DNA of 64,000 nucleotides, from NCBI GenBank assembly GCA_049115815.1, contig JAGDZO010000006.1:699597-763596 (forward strand), in the 5' to 3' direction. The stretch comes from Marinoscillum sp049115815. GTDB lineage: Bacteria > Bacteroidota > Bacteroidia > Cytophagales > Cyclobacteriaceae. Within the stretch, counting starts at the first letter, position 1. Every line of letters begins with the position of its first letter. A model generated the notes under the pieces. It had not been told where the DNA came from. It ran no database searches and saw nothing but the letters and a program-made list of their open reading frames with translations. Of the stretch, positions 35,605-44,241 are shown in pieces. A program made the translations under genes and the position numbers.

Positions 35605-35991
35605 ATGACGCAGTACCTATTCGCATATGGCTTTCTGAAAAGCCAATTTCACGGAAGTGAGAAAACCGAAACTCCAGAAATGCTAGTAGATCTGGTTTCT
35701 CCAGGTACGCTCAAAGGAAAAATTTATAGAGTCAATATCTACCCTGGTGTCATCTATGACCCGAACTGCGATCAAGAAATAAAGGGTGAAGTATTTAAGA
35801 TGCAAGACCCGGAGACTTTGCTTCATACGCTAGATATGTATGAAAATGCCCTGCCATTGGTTCAACTTAATCCAGATTATGAGCGCAGAATCAGGCCTGT
35901 AGAGACTCCACAGGGCATTCTCGAATGCTGGGTGTATGAATATATCAAGCCTGTCAATCCAGCTACAGAGATCAAATCGGGAGAATTCTAA
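35605..35991 (+). CDS. gamma-glutamylcyclotransferase-like (AIG2/GGCT fold) protein
   Basis: 128 residues with the GGCT fold: substrate-loop motif AYGFLKSQ near the N-terminus, KGKIYRVNIYPGVI, and the acidic residue in TLDMYENA corresponding to the catalytic glutamate region. Relatives act on gamma-glutamyl peptides or glutathione-related amides; many small bacterial members have unknown substrates. The gap of one base after microprotein copy 3 suggests co-transcription. Confidence 0.88.
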   Translation: MTQYLFAYGFLKSQFHGSEKTETPEMLVDLVSPGTLKGKIYRVNIYPGVIYDPNCDQEIKGEVFKMQDPETLLHTLDMYENALPLVQLNPDYERRIRPVETPQGILECWVYEYIKPVNPATEIKSGEF

Positions 35992-36020
35992 ACTCAGATA
36001 ATCATTTAAGACACAAAAAA

Positions 36021-36446
36021 ATGGACAAAGAACCCAAAGTAACAGGAATCGGTGGAATCTTCTTCAAAACCTCAGATCCTAACGCCACAAAGGATTGGTA
36101 CAACCGACACCTAGGTTTAGCAACCGACCAATACGGTTCTTGTATTGAGTTTCGAAACACTCACAGACCAGAGGAGATCAACTACCTACAATGGAGCCCT
36201 TTCACGAAGGATACTAAATACTTTCAGCCCTCCCAAAAAGAATTCATGATCAACTACAGGGTTCAAAACATTGAAGGCTTAGTAGAGAAGCTGCGCGCTC
36301 AAGGAGTGACCATATGTGATGAAATTGAGTCTTTTGACTATGGCAAATTCGTGCATATCATGGATCTAGATGGCAACAAGCTAGAGCTTTGGGAGCCTGT
36401 AGATCATGTTTTTACTGAAATGCTCAATGGCAATACAACCAAGTAA
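36021..36446 (+). CDS. VOC (glyoxalase/bleomycin-resistance) family protein
   Basis: 141 residues with two beta-alpha-beta-beta-beta modules: GIGGIFFKTSDPNATKDWY at the start and VHIMDLDGNKLELWEP at the end, where the conserved glutamate is a probable metal ligand. No specific reaction can be assigned. It lies 29 bases after the GGCT-like gene on the same strand. Confidence 0.88.
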   Translation: MDKEPKVTGIGGIFFKTSDPNATKDWYNRHLGLATDQYGSCIEFRNTHRPEEINYLQWSPFTKDTKYFQPSQKEFMINYRVQNIEGLVEKLRAQGVTICDEIESFDYGKFVHIMDLDGNKLELWEPVDHVFTEMLNGNTTK

Positions 36447-36509
36447 TGGATCAAAACATTTCCAAGCACATGAAAATCCATTAAATTCATCAAGCAAAAC
36501 CAACACACT

Positions 36510-36860
36510 ATGCCAGAAATATTGCTCAAAAAACTCCAATGCATTGTCAATGATGAGATTGATGAAGATGAAGTCTATTTAAAATATGACGGCAAAAAGA
36601 TCTGGCCTGAAGATGGGATATATAAGGGGATTGACAATTCGGAAACGTTTGAATTAGGAGTAACTGTCAATCATAGCGATCCAAACAAGGTGCTTACAAT
36701 CGAACTATGGGATTTTGATTATCTGAGTCCAAATGACTTTTTGGGCACTTTTGATATCAGATTGGGGCATGATACGCATGGTAGTTTCAGTACAAGCATG
36801 GCGCTAAAGGAAGAAGGTAGTACTGCTTCATACATTCTTCATTGGCAGTTTGTCGATTGA
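36510..36860 (+). CDS. small protein with C2-like domain
   Basis: A 116-residue all-beta protein. The pattern EDEVYLKYDGKKIWP followed by VLTIELWDFDYLSPNDFLGTF resembles the core of C2 domains, including acidic calcium-loop residues in WDFDYLSPND and the following LG. It has no signal peptide or membrane segment. C2 domains bind membranes or proteins, often with calcium; single-domain bacterial members have little characterisation. The assignment is by motif resemblance. It lies 63 bases after the VOC gene and 40 before thioredoxin. Confidence 0.65.
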   Translation: MPEILLKKLQCIVNDEIDEDEVYLKYDGKKIWPEDGIYKGIDNSETFELGVTVNHSDPNKVLTIELWDFDYLSPNDFLGTFDIRLGHDTHGSFSTSMALKEEGSTASYILHWQFVD

Positions 36861-36900
36861 GTTGAAACTTTTTGATTTCAAAGCAGGTTTCTAACTCACT

Positions 36901-37197
36901 ATGTCAAACTTTCACGAATTAATCAACAGAAATACACCAACACTTGTAGACTTCTACGCTGACTGGTGCGGCCCTTGCAAAATGATGCCTCCTATTCTCA
37001 ATGAGGTGAAATCTAAACTTGGGGATGGTGTCAATATTGTTAAAGTCAATGTTGATAAAAACAATAAGGCAGCTACCAAATATGGCATTAAGAGTATTCC
37101 TACCTTGCTTCTATTCAAGAATGGAAAGATCCTTTGGCGTAAGGCCGGAGTTGCGCAATCAGCCGAAATTAAGCAAGCCATCAAGAAAGTAGCCTGA
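36901..37197 (+). CDS. thioredoxin
   Basis: A cytoplasmic thioredoxin of 98 residues with the canonical active site WCGPC (Cys23, Cys26), FYADW before it, and the cis-proline segment SIPTLLLF. The length is slightly short of the usual 105-110, missing a few N-terminal residues. It ends 3 bases before the convergent acylase gene, so little room is left for a terminator. It is not necessarily the main thioredoxin of the cell. Confidence 0.95.
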   Translation: MSNFHELINRNTPTLVDFYADWCGPCKMMPPILNEVKSKLGDGVNIVKVNVDKNNKAATKYGIKSIPTLLLFKNGKILWRKAGVAQSAEIKQAIKKVA

Positions 37198-37200
37198 TCT

Positions 37201-39264
37201 TCACTCTGGGTGATAGATAGCCTCAGCAGTATCCCGCACTTTTTGAATATCCAGTGTCATTGGTTTTCTCTTATGCGTAGAGAAAAGAAGCATCTGATCA
37301 TCATAATGCCTGCTTTCGGGATTATTGCTAGCACCGTAGACGTTCACCGTCTCAATGATCGGTAAGCCTTCCTTAGGATACCGCACAAGCATGATCAACG
37401 ATTCCCCTTGATATGCACGAACTCTGCCATTGCGGTAGGGTCTAGTGTCCATTGCTGTAATTACGTCTTGTATACCATTTGCCGGCATTTCCACATTACC
37501 ACGCAACAAGAGTTGATAATCGCCTAACCTGATATCAAGCCTCTTGAAATGCTTCTTCAGATAACCGTAGGTATAATCCAGTGCTTCTAATGCTTCCGGC
37601 TTAGTCAGTTGGTAAGTCTCCCCTGTGTATTTATGTCGATGAACCTCTATAATGTGTTTATAGAGTATCATGAACTGAGCTGCGCCTAGATTATTATAAT
37701 GAGAGCTTCTATCCCACTCCCCAAGAATTTTAATGAGTTCGACGTATTTAGGATGCTCGATAGAATCTAATGCGAAAACCAGATCCAGATTTACTGGATA
37801 ATTCAATTGACTTGGTAAGGTGTCATCATATTTGATGTCCAAAAAATCTTGCCAACTGACTCGATCATAACGATCCATCAACTCCATAAACCTTGTGCTT
37901 CGGTTGTTCTCAAACTCACGATAACCCATGGTATGATCAAAGTCTTTTGGACTCAGATTGTCTTCACTTGCCGTTGCATTAAAAGCGGAATTATTAGTGT
38001 TGAAAACATAGCCAGATTTCGGGTTAAGAACCTGTGGTAGATCATCAAATAAATGATAGGAATTCGTCATCGTTTTGGACGTGTTTCCAGGTAGCGTTTT
38101 GCTCCAATCATAGTCGCTATTTCGAAGTGGGATCTTAGCATTTCCTGCGTAAAAAATATTATCATCTTTGTCCGCATACACGATATTGAAACCTGGAAGT
38201 GCCATCATATCTAGTGCTGATTTGAACTCTTTCCAATTCCTGGATTTGTTCATTCGGTACCATTGGTCAGGAGCTCGGAGATCGTGTAGCGATCCTAAAT
38301 TGAAAGCGAAATAACCTTTGTCATTTTTGACCACAGGACCATATTCTGACCACAAAACATCTCTTTTGACCCCTATTTTTAGACCAAATATTATTCTGAT
38401 TGATAATTTAACTGACTGTATATCAAGGGATTTATATTCATCATCGATTTTATACTTTAAGTCATCTTCTGAACTCATCTCAAGCTGGAAAATATCGATC
38501 TTATCAGGGTAATTGACGGTGTGCGCCCACCCAAGATTTTCGTTGGTTCCATGAAAAATGGTAGCGCCCCCGGGAAACAACCCTCCCATCGCATTCCAAC
38601 CTTGGTCACTCACAAGGTGAGCTTCGTACCAACTTGAAGGACCTTCCAATGGCTGATGAGAATTGATATTTAGGTATACGTAATTATCCTTGGTTTTGCG
38701 CCTAGCGAAAGCAAATGCATTAGAGCCTTTTCCGCTCAAATCTGGCACCTCATCCACATCACCATTCACCAGTTTTTTCACCACTTGATCAGCACCTGAA
38801 ATCACAGAAAGAGACAACACATAAGCTGCCAAAACTTCCTCCACAGAAACAGGAAATGAACCCTTGACCAAAACTTCTTCGGGATTCTTTTTCGCATAAG
38901 AATTGATACCAGCTGTATATGCTGTGATGACTTGCTGATACTCTACAGATAGTGAATCCCATTGATCTTTCGCAAGCTCCTGACATCTTAACAATGACAC
39001 GACATAATCAACAGCCGCTCCGTCCTTGCCGAGATGTAAACCCAGCTTCTTTTGACCTGCCAGCATGGTGAGTTGAATGGTTTTGAAATCATCCTCGGCA
39101 TGTGCCCAAGCTAGGCCATACGCTACTCCAGCATCAGTGGGTGCATAAATATGTGGGACACCAAAAGTATCTCGAATGATTTCGATCTCCTTTGGATTAA
39201 TATTTTGTCCTTGACAAAGTGCTAGGCAACCAAAGGAGAACATTAGATAAATAAATATGCGCAT
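37201..39264 (-). CDS. penicillin acylase family protein (Ntn hydrolase)
   Basis: 687 residues. A signal peptide (to about residue 20) and an alpha chain with RDTFGVPHIYAPTD and GLAWAHAEDDF precede a spacer and the autocleavage site GKG-SNAFA, where Ser181 would become the N-terminal nucleophile. The beta chain contains HGTNENLGWAHTVN and an Asn-rich active-site segment. Known relatives are penicillin, cephalosporin and N-acyl-homoserine lactone acylases; which substrate is used here cannot be told. Periplasmic. Convergent to thioredoxin. Confidence 0.92.
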   Translation of the reverse strand: MRIFIYLMFSFGCLALCQGQNINPKEIEIIRDTFGVPHIYAPTDAGVAYGLAWAHAEDDFKTIQLTMLAGQKKLGLHLGKDGAAVDYVVSLLRCQELAKDQWDSLSVEYQQVITAYTAGINSYAKKNPEEVLVKGSFPVSVEEVLAAYVLSLSVISGADQVVKKLVNGDVDEVPDLSGKGSNAFAFARRKTKDNYVYLNINSHQPLEGPSSWYEAHLVSDQGWNAMGGLFPGGATIFHGTNENLGWAHTVNYPDKIDIFQLEMSSEDDLKYKIDDEYKSLDIQSVKLSIRIIFGLKIGVKRDVLWSEYGPVVKNDKGYFAFNLGSLHDLRAPDQWYRMNKSRNWKEFKSALDMMALPGFNIVYADKDDNIFYAGNAKIPLRNSDYDWSKTLPGNTSKTMTNSYHLFDDLPQVLNPKSGYVFNTNNSAFNATASEDNLSPKDFDHTMGYREFENNRSTRFMELMDRYDRVSWQDFLDIKYDDTLPSQLNYPVNLDLVFALDSIEHPKYVELIKILGEWDRSSHYNNLGAAQFMILYKHIIEVHRHKYTGETYQLTKPEALEALDYTYGYLKKHFKRLDIRLGDYQLLLRGNVEMPANGIQDVITAMDTRPYRNGRVRAYQGESLIMLVRYPKEGLPIIETVNVYGASNNPESRHYDDQMLLFSTHKRKPMTLDIQKVRDTAEAIYHPE

Positions 39265-39523
39265 AAGTTCGAGAATGGGATGACTGAATAATTTATGAAG
39301 ATTATATTAATATCTCATATTGACTTGTATGACAAAGGTTTTTATTACCTCATCAATTCATCCAGGTTATTGTAATTGATTGTCTGAGTTAATCAATTCC
39401 TCTCAAGTAGACATTAGGAAACTGAAATTCAGAATTTTTTGCTAATTCAATGATTTTATTGGTTTCACGTAGGATGATTCCGCTTGGCTCATTAACATTG
39501 AGCAAATTAAAAATCGCACTCAT

Positions 39524-40054
39524 ATGATGAACCCTTGGCATAATGTACGTATCGGTACTGATTCCCCAGAAGTAGTAAATGGAATAATAGAAATCCCTCA
39601 AGGAAGCAGGGCCAAATACGAATTAGACAAGGATTCTGGACTGTTGATATTAGATCGTGTGATCTATTCGTCGATGTACTACCCTGCCAACTACGGCTTC
39701 ATTCCGCGCACCTATTGTGATGATGGTGATCCATTGGATATTGTGGTACTGACTCAGATAGTAGTTGATCCTCTGTGTATAGTTCCTGCTAAAGTTATAG
39801 GTGCAATGCAGATGCTAGATCAAGGCGAAAAGGATGATAAAATCATTGCCGTGGCTTCAGGCGACATGAGTGTCAATCATTACAATGACATCTCAGAGTT
39901 ACCTCCTCATTTCATCAAGGAGCTGAGAAACTTCTTTGAGGACTATAAGAAACTGGAGAATAAGGAAGTGGTCATAGAAGATTTCCAAAGTAGAGAAACG
40001 GCGATTGAGATCGTAGAGAAATCAATCCTAGACTACAATGCTAAGTATGGCTGA
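39524..40054 (+). CDS. ppa: inorganic pyrophosphatase (family I)
   Basis: A cytoplasmic enzyme hydrolysing pyrophosphate, 176 residues. The family I signature is intact: Asp67, Asp69 and Asp72 in DGDPLDIVV, with KYELDKDSGLL and YGFIPRTY before it. It may start at either of two adjacent ATGs (39524, 39527). Convergent to the putative anti-sigma gene, with the two stop codons directly adjacent. No promoter with a clear -33/-7 match was found in the 259-base upstream gap. Confidence 0.97.
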   Translation: MMNPWHNVRIGTDSPEVVNGIIEIPQGSRAKYELDKDSGLLILDRVIYSSMYYPANYGFIPRTYCDDGDPLDIVVLTQIVVDPLCIVPAKVIGAMQMLDQGEKDDKIIAVASGDMSVNHYNDISELPPHFIKELRNFFEDYKKLENKEVVIEDFQSRETAIEIVEKSILDYNAKYG

Positions 40055-40378
40055 TTAACCTCCTTGCTGCTTGATGAATCGGTTTTCTATGAGTTGAAAA
40101 ACGACAAAAACCCCCCCTACAACGAGTATCCAAGGGATGACATTGGTCAAGAGTCTGGAAGAAACACTATCAACAAATAACATAAGAACAGCCAAAAAGA
40201 CTAGGCCAAAAAGACCAACGAGCATGGCGTATGCCAGCCATTCGCTTCGTTTGGACTTTGCCTCAAGGCGATCGATTTTAAGGAAAATCCTATCGTTGAA
40301 GTTTTCATCAAAATCTATTGAAACCGGTGTAGAAAGTACCTCTTCAATTCTTTGGTCTAAGTCTTTATTTTCCTCCAT
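40055..40378 (-). CDS. small membrane protein, probable anti-sigma or sigma-associated protein
   Basis: 107 residues: an N-terminal cytoplasmic ~45-residue segment (RIEEVLSTPVSIDFDENFNDRIF), then two hydrophobic helices and a short basic C-terminus. It follows the ECF sigma gene with a one-base TAATG overlap, the usual place of an anti-sigma factor. It lacks a zinc-binding HxxxCxxC motif, so it is not a ZAS-type anti-sigma factor, and the role is inferred from position and topology. Confidence 0.75.
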   Translation of the reverse strand: MEENKDLDQRIEEVLSTPVSIDFDENFNDRIFLKIDRLEAKSKRSEWLAYAMLVGLFGLVFLAVLMLFVDSVSSRLLTNVIPWILVVGGVFVVFQLIENRFIKQQGG

Positions 40379-40926
40379 TATCTTACAATTTCCGACCCAA
40401 TATAAGGGGTCACAATCTCTTTCAACTTCTTTTTAGCTCTAAACAGGTAGTTTTTCACTGTGCCCTCCGGCATTCCTGTAACCTCTACTATTTCAGGATA
40501 ACTGAATCCCTCTAAGTAAAACAAAGTAATTACCGTTCGATAATTCACCGGCATTTTACCAATCAGGTGGTGAATAAATTTGGAGAAATCCCGATCAACG
40601 AACTCACTATTCCATTCGGCTAGTTCTACAGGAATATCATCCAGCTCATCAATTTCAGGACTCCTTTTAAGTGATTTCAGCTTATTAATAGCCATTCTAT
40701 AAGCAATAGTAGCGATCCAAGTAGACAGCTTGGCGTCACCCTTGAAAGTGCCTATACTATGGTAGACTTTCACAAAAATATCCTGACACAATTCCTCTCG
40801 CTCTTGTGGATCATCGATGAGCTTAGCCACCATATGACCCACTAGCTGCTTGTGCTGATCAATCAATTGGGCAAACGCATGCCTGTTGTTTCTAAGTATA
40901 GCCTTGACGAGATCTCTATCCTCCAT
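40378..40926 (-). CDS. ECF-type RNA polymerase sigma factor
   Basis: 182 residues with sigma region 2 (DPQEREELCQDIFVKVY, STWIATIAYRMAIN) and region 4 (NYRTVITLFYLEGFSYPEI, MPEGTVKNYLFRAKKKLK), and no region 1 or 3. It is coupled to the small membrane protein gene downstream. An ECF-like promoter (TGCAAC-N18-GTC) lies immediately upstream, implying autoregulation. The predicted leader is only a few bases long, which leaves some doubt on the exact start. Confidence 0.94.
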   Translation of the reverse strand: MEDRDLVKAILRNNRHAFAQLIDQHKQLVGHMVAKLIDDPQEREELCQDIFVKVYHSIGTFKGDAKLSTWIATIAYRMAINKLKSLKRSPEIDELDDIPVELAEWNSEFVDRDFSKFIHHLIGKMPVNYRTVITLFYLEGFSYPEIVEVTGMPEGTVKNYLFRAKKKLKEIVTPYIGSEIVR

Positions 40927-40937
40927 TCAGATTGAGT

Positions 40938-40964
40938 TAGACAACCAAAGTCGATTGGATGTTG
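40938..40964 (-). promoter_or_regulatory. candidate ECF promoter for the sigma factor gene
   Basis: On the minus strand TGCAACAT (40964-40957) and GTC (40940-40938) are separated by 18 bases counted from TGCAAC. GTC in the -10 region is common for ECF promoters. A matching element stands on the opposite strand at 41011-41038. Confidence 0.55.
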
Positions 40965-41010
40965 CACAAAGTCCACAATAAAAATTAAATGAAAAAATTT
41001 TTCTAACAGT

Positions 41011-41038
41011 TGCAACATTTATCACCCCAAGTGATGTC
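41011..41038 (+). promoter_or_regulatory. candidate ECF promoter for the divergent membrane protein/permease genes
   Basis: TGCAACAT at 41011-41018 and GTC at 41036-41038, with 19 bases between TGCAAC and GTC, mirror the element before the sigma gene. Transcription would begin near 41045, which supports the ATG at 41067 over earlier start codons for the downstream gene. Confidence 0.55.
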
Positions 41039-41066
41039 ATACCCCCCAAACATTAAAAACGAAATT

Positions 41067-41417
41067 ATGGATGACAATTTAAGAGAAGTATTAGTTCCGG
41101 TGAGCGTATTGGGAACCTTTGCGTTTGGGTTATTTATCTCAATCAAGACCCTTACAGATTATTACCTAAGGAAAAAGATGGTTGAAAAAGGAATTCTGGG
41201 TGATGATGCCAGTGAATTGCTCAAAAAACAAGCAGAAGATAAGTATGGATCACTCAAATGGGGATTACTAGTATTATCCGCTGGTATCGGTCTAATGGTC
41301 GTTTCTATATTTAATTATGGGCCTGACTCCCCGCTACCATACGGCATCTTTGCGACATGTTTAAGCCTTGGCTTCTTATCATACTTCCTGATAGTGAAGA
41401 CCTTGAATAAGGAATAA
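41067..41417 (+). CDS. DUF6249-like membrane protein
   Basis: 116 residues from the ATG at 41067: an N-terminal membrane helix (VLVPVSVLGTFAFGLFIS), a charged cytoplasmic loop with KKMVEKGI and LLKKQAEDKYGSLKWG, then two further helices. The layout matches small DUF6249-type inner-membrane proteins found near ECF sigma genes in Bacteroidota; the family name is from recall of the pattern. Earlier starts (TTG 41010, ATG 41034) would lie inside or before the candidate promoter. The permease gene starts 12 bases downstream. Confidence 0.78.
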   Translation: MDDNLREVLVPVSVLGTFAFGLFISIKTLTDYYLRKKMVEKGILGDDASELLKKQAEDKYGSLKWGLLVLSAGIGLMVVSIFNYGPDSPLPYGIFATCLSLGFLSYFLIVKTLNKE

Positions 41418-41429
41418 AGGTTAGAAATC

Positions 41430-43865
41430 ATGTGGAGAAACTACCTACTTGTCACCTGGAGAGGGATAAAAAAGAACAAGGGCTTTACGGCTATTAATGT
41501 AATAGGCCTTTCGCTTAGTATGTCAATCTGCTTGCTCTTGATCTTGCTTGTACACGATCACTTGACGCATGACAACTTTCATCCTGCTGGAGATCGAACG
41601 TATCGAGTGATATCCTTCCCGAAAGGTGAAAGAAATTTCTTCGAGTTGGGCTATGCTACTTCACCGCTCCCTGTAGCTAGACAATTCTCTGAGGAATTTG
41701 AGATGGTGGAAAACTACTCCAATCTTAATCATGTCCTTAGAGGGGAATTAGAAACGAAATATCAAATACTCAATCAAGAAGATATCTCAGGCAAACGGTC
41801 GTTGTTTGCAGATGAGAGGTTCTTTGAAGTGTTTGGATTCGAGCTGCTGGAAGGCGATGAAGAGACAGCTCTCAAACAACCCTTTTCGATGGTGCTCAGT
41901 GAAGAAATGGCTAGTCTTCTATTTCCGAAAGGTGATCACATGAACGGTATAGTGAATGTGAAAGACAAGGGTAGCTACACGGTCACTGGGGTTGCAAGGG
42001 ATATAGAAGGTAAAAGTCATATTCGATTCAATATATTGGCGAGTTTTAGTTCTATCCCACTTTTAGTGAATGATGGTCTATTTAAAGACACCTATGACGA
42101 TTGGGAAACCCAATGGATGAATTACAATTATCTGGTGCTCAAAGAGGGTGCCTCTCCATCAGAAGCGCAACAAATCATCAACAAACTGGGAGATCAATAC
42201 ACTACAGTGGAAGAAGGTGAACTGGGCTATGAATATGAACTACAACCTATCACAGAAATAGTCCCAAGCAGAATGCTGAGCAATGAATTGGCCAATACCC
42301 TTCCAAGATTTATTCTGGTGTTTTTTGCCTTTTTAGGGCTGATAGTAATCATCACCGCCAGTATCAACTACACCAACCTCTCTATAGCCAAATCACTAAC
42401 CAGAGTCAAAGAGATAGGCATCCGTAAGAGCAATGGTGCAACTAGAGGTCAGATCATTCTACAATTCATCATAGAATCAGTGATTATCTCCCTGATCTCT
42501 CTGGTCTTTGCGGTGTTCATTTACAGGAATCTTATTGAGCAATTCAATACCATCTACATATTCAGCCTTATTGGCTTGAGCTTGGAAGACACTATATACG
42601 CTTATGGTTTTTTCTTAGTTTTTAGTTTGAGTCTTGGAGCGTTGTGCGGCGCTGGACCTGCTATGTATATTTCCAGATTGGATACTGTCATGGCATTGAG
42701 AGGAGGTATTGTGGATATAAATACCGTAAAAAGATCATTCCTGAAAAGGCTATTCTCCAAACAGGCATTGTTGAGTTTGCAATTCGGTCTATCGATCATA
42801 CTGCTCATCACTATCTTTTTAGTTCAATCACAGGCAGATCACCTGACTAATATGAGTTTTGGATTTGCAGATGAGAAACTCTATTTCATGGAGCTGCAAA
42901 ATCATGAGCCGGATAGGATCGCTCAAGAATTCTCACAGATCCCAGGCATAGAATCGGTAACCTTTGCGTCGCATCACCCTGCTGTAGGAAGGTCATATAG
43001 TGTTGACTTAAAGAGGGATACACTGGAAGAACCTCTTGAGTTGTACTATTTCTATGTTGACTCCAAGTATGTAGATGTCATGGAGTTAGAAATCATTGCT
43101 GGAAATGACTTTCCAGAAACAATTATTGGAGATCAAGAGAAATTTGTGTTACTCAATGAAACCGCCGTAAAAAGGCTTGGTTATGGTACACCGAATGAAG
43201 CAGTCAATGAAATAGTGGTCCTGAACGACGATAGAAGGGTGACCATTCTTGGAGTAGTCAAGGATTATCATTGGGAGCAATTGATGAAGAGTATCCAACC
43301 TCTTGCACTGAGAATAAAAAGTGATGCTTACAAAATGGCATACTTCAATATAAGCGGTAGTGACAAGGCCACTATCAATCAGAAAATGGAAGATAAATGG
43401 TCAGAATTAGATCCTAACAGAACATATAAGGGAGGTTTTCTAAGTGAAGAAACAGACCACTTCTATCAATTTCTTTATGACCTTGGGAGTATTCTTACGT
43501 TGGTTTCAGTTATAGCTATTTCAATCACAGGGTTGGGATTTCTGGGAATGGTCAGCTTTCATTTGCAGACTCGGACAAAAGAAATCGGAATCCGAAAAGT
43601 GCTTGGCGCGTCGTTTGGTTCTATTACCTATTCTATGACCAAAGGATTCTTAGTCATGCTTGGAATCACCTCATTGATAGCTATTCCACTGTCTATTGTG
43701 ATCAATTCACTTTGGATCAATCAAATGGCTGTGCATGCACCTATTTCCATTATGAATGTAGGCCCTGCTATACTGATACTAATCATTATAGTAGGAGTTA
43801 CATTGATTTCTCAGGTGTGGAAAAATACGTCTAATAACCCTGTGGAGGCTTTGAGATCTGAATAA
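41430..43865 (+). CDS. ABC transporter permease, MacB/FtsX type
   Basis: An 811-residue inner-membrane protein with two MacB-PCD/FtsX units. The N-terminus RNYLLVTWRGIKKNKGFTAI enters the first membrane helix, then a large periplasmic domain, three helices (ending near residue 400), a second membrane/periplasmic unit, and a C-terminal FtsX block with TRTKEIGIRKVLGAS. No ATPase is encoded here. Relatives work in efflux or envelope mechanotransmission. It probably forms an operon with the DUF6249-like gene under ECF control. Confidence 0.92.
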   Translation: MWRNYLLVTWRGIKKNKGFTAINVIGLSLSMSICLLLILLVHDHLTHDNFHPAGDRTYRVISFPKGERNFFELGYATSPLPVARQFSEEFEMVENYSNLNHVLRGELETKYQILNQEDISGKRSLFADERFFEVFGFELLEGDEETALKQPFSMVLSEEMASLLFPKGDHMNGIVNVKDKGSYTVTGVARDIEGKSHIRFNILASFSSIPLLVNDGLFKDTYDDWETQWMNYNYLVLKEGASPSEAQQIINKLGDQYTTVEEGELGYEYELQPITEIVPSRMLSNELANTLPRFILVFFAFLGLIVIITASINYTNLSIAKSLTRVKEIGIRKSNGATRGQIILQFIIESVIISLISLVFAVFIYRNLIEQFNTIYIFSLIGLSLEDTIYAYGFFLVFSLSLGALCGAGPAMYISRLDTVMALRGGIVDINTVKRSFLKRLFSKQALLSLQFGLSIILLITIFLVQSQADHLTNMSFGFADEKLYFMELQNHEPDRIAQEFSQIPGIESVTFASHHPAVGRSYSVDLKRDTLEEPLELYYFYVDSKYVDVMELEIIAGNDFPETIIGDQEKFVLLNETAVKRLGYGTPNEAVNEIVVLNDDRRVTILGVVKDYHWEQLMKSIQPLALRIKSDAYKMAYFNISGSDKATINQKMEDKWSELDPNRTYKGGFLSEETDHFYQFLYDLGSILTLVSVIAISITGLGFLGMVSFHLQTRTKEIGIRKVLGASFGSITYSMTKGFLVMLGITSLIAIPLSIVINSLWINQMAVHAPISIMNVGPAILILIIIVGVTLISQVWKNTSNNPVEALRSE

Positions 43866-43866
43866 T

Positions 43867-44190
43867 CTAATCGGGTATTCCTTGAGGATTGGCTAGACCA
43901 CATGCCTGACATGTGAGCACGCCTTTGAAATTCTCTGCTTGACAAGCTGCACAGGTGTACATGGGGATATGATCTATCATATCCCCATTGTTATTGAAAA
44001 ACTTAACTTCTGCTTCACAATTGCGACAGGTATAATTGCGCAAAACCTCCAGTCTCTGATCTGTCTGGCACTCTGGGCATCTGACGGTCGCTCCTTTTTT
44101 ACGTCTATTGATTGTGCGCACTCTCAACCAAAAAAACAGCGGAATGGAAATAACCATTAAACCGATCTTGACAATGTTTTCTAGTTCCAT
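43867..44190 (-). CDS. membrane-anchored zinc-ribbon protein
   Basis: 107 residues: one N-terminal membrane helix (IGLMVISIPLFFWL), then two zinc ribbons formed by CPEC...CRNC and CAAC...CQAC, eight cysteines in four CxxC knuckles. No catalytic domain. Its function is unknown; protein-protein or nucleic-acid contact is typical for such ribbons. It ends one base after the convergent permease stop and starts 51 bases from the divergent ogt gene. Confidence 0.82.
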   Translation of the reverse strand: MELENIVKIGLMVISIPLFFWLRVRTINRRKKGATVRCPECQTDQRLEVLRNYTCRNCEAEVKFFNNNGDMIDHIPMYTCAACQAENFKGVLTCQACGLANPQGIPD

Positions 44191-44241
44191 CAGAATGAAG
44201 TTACTTAGAAGTATCTAATGACACACCCTTAACCCAACAAA

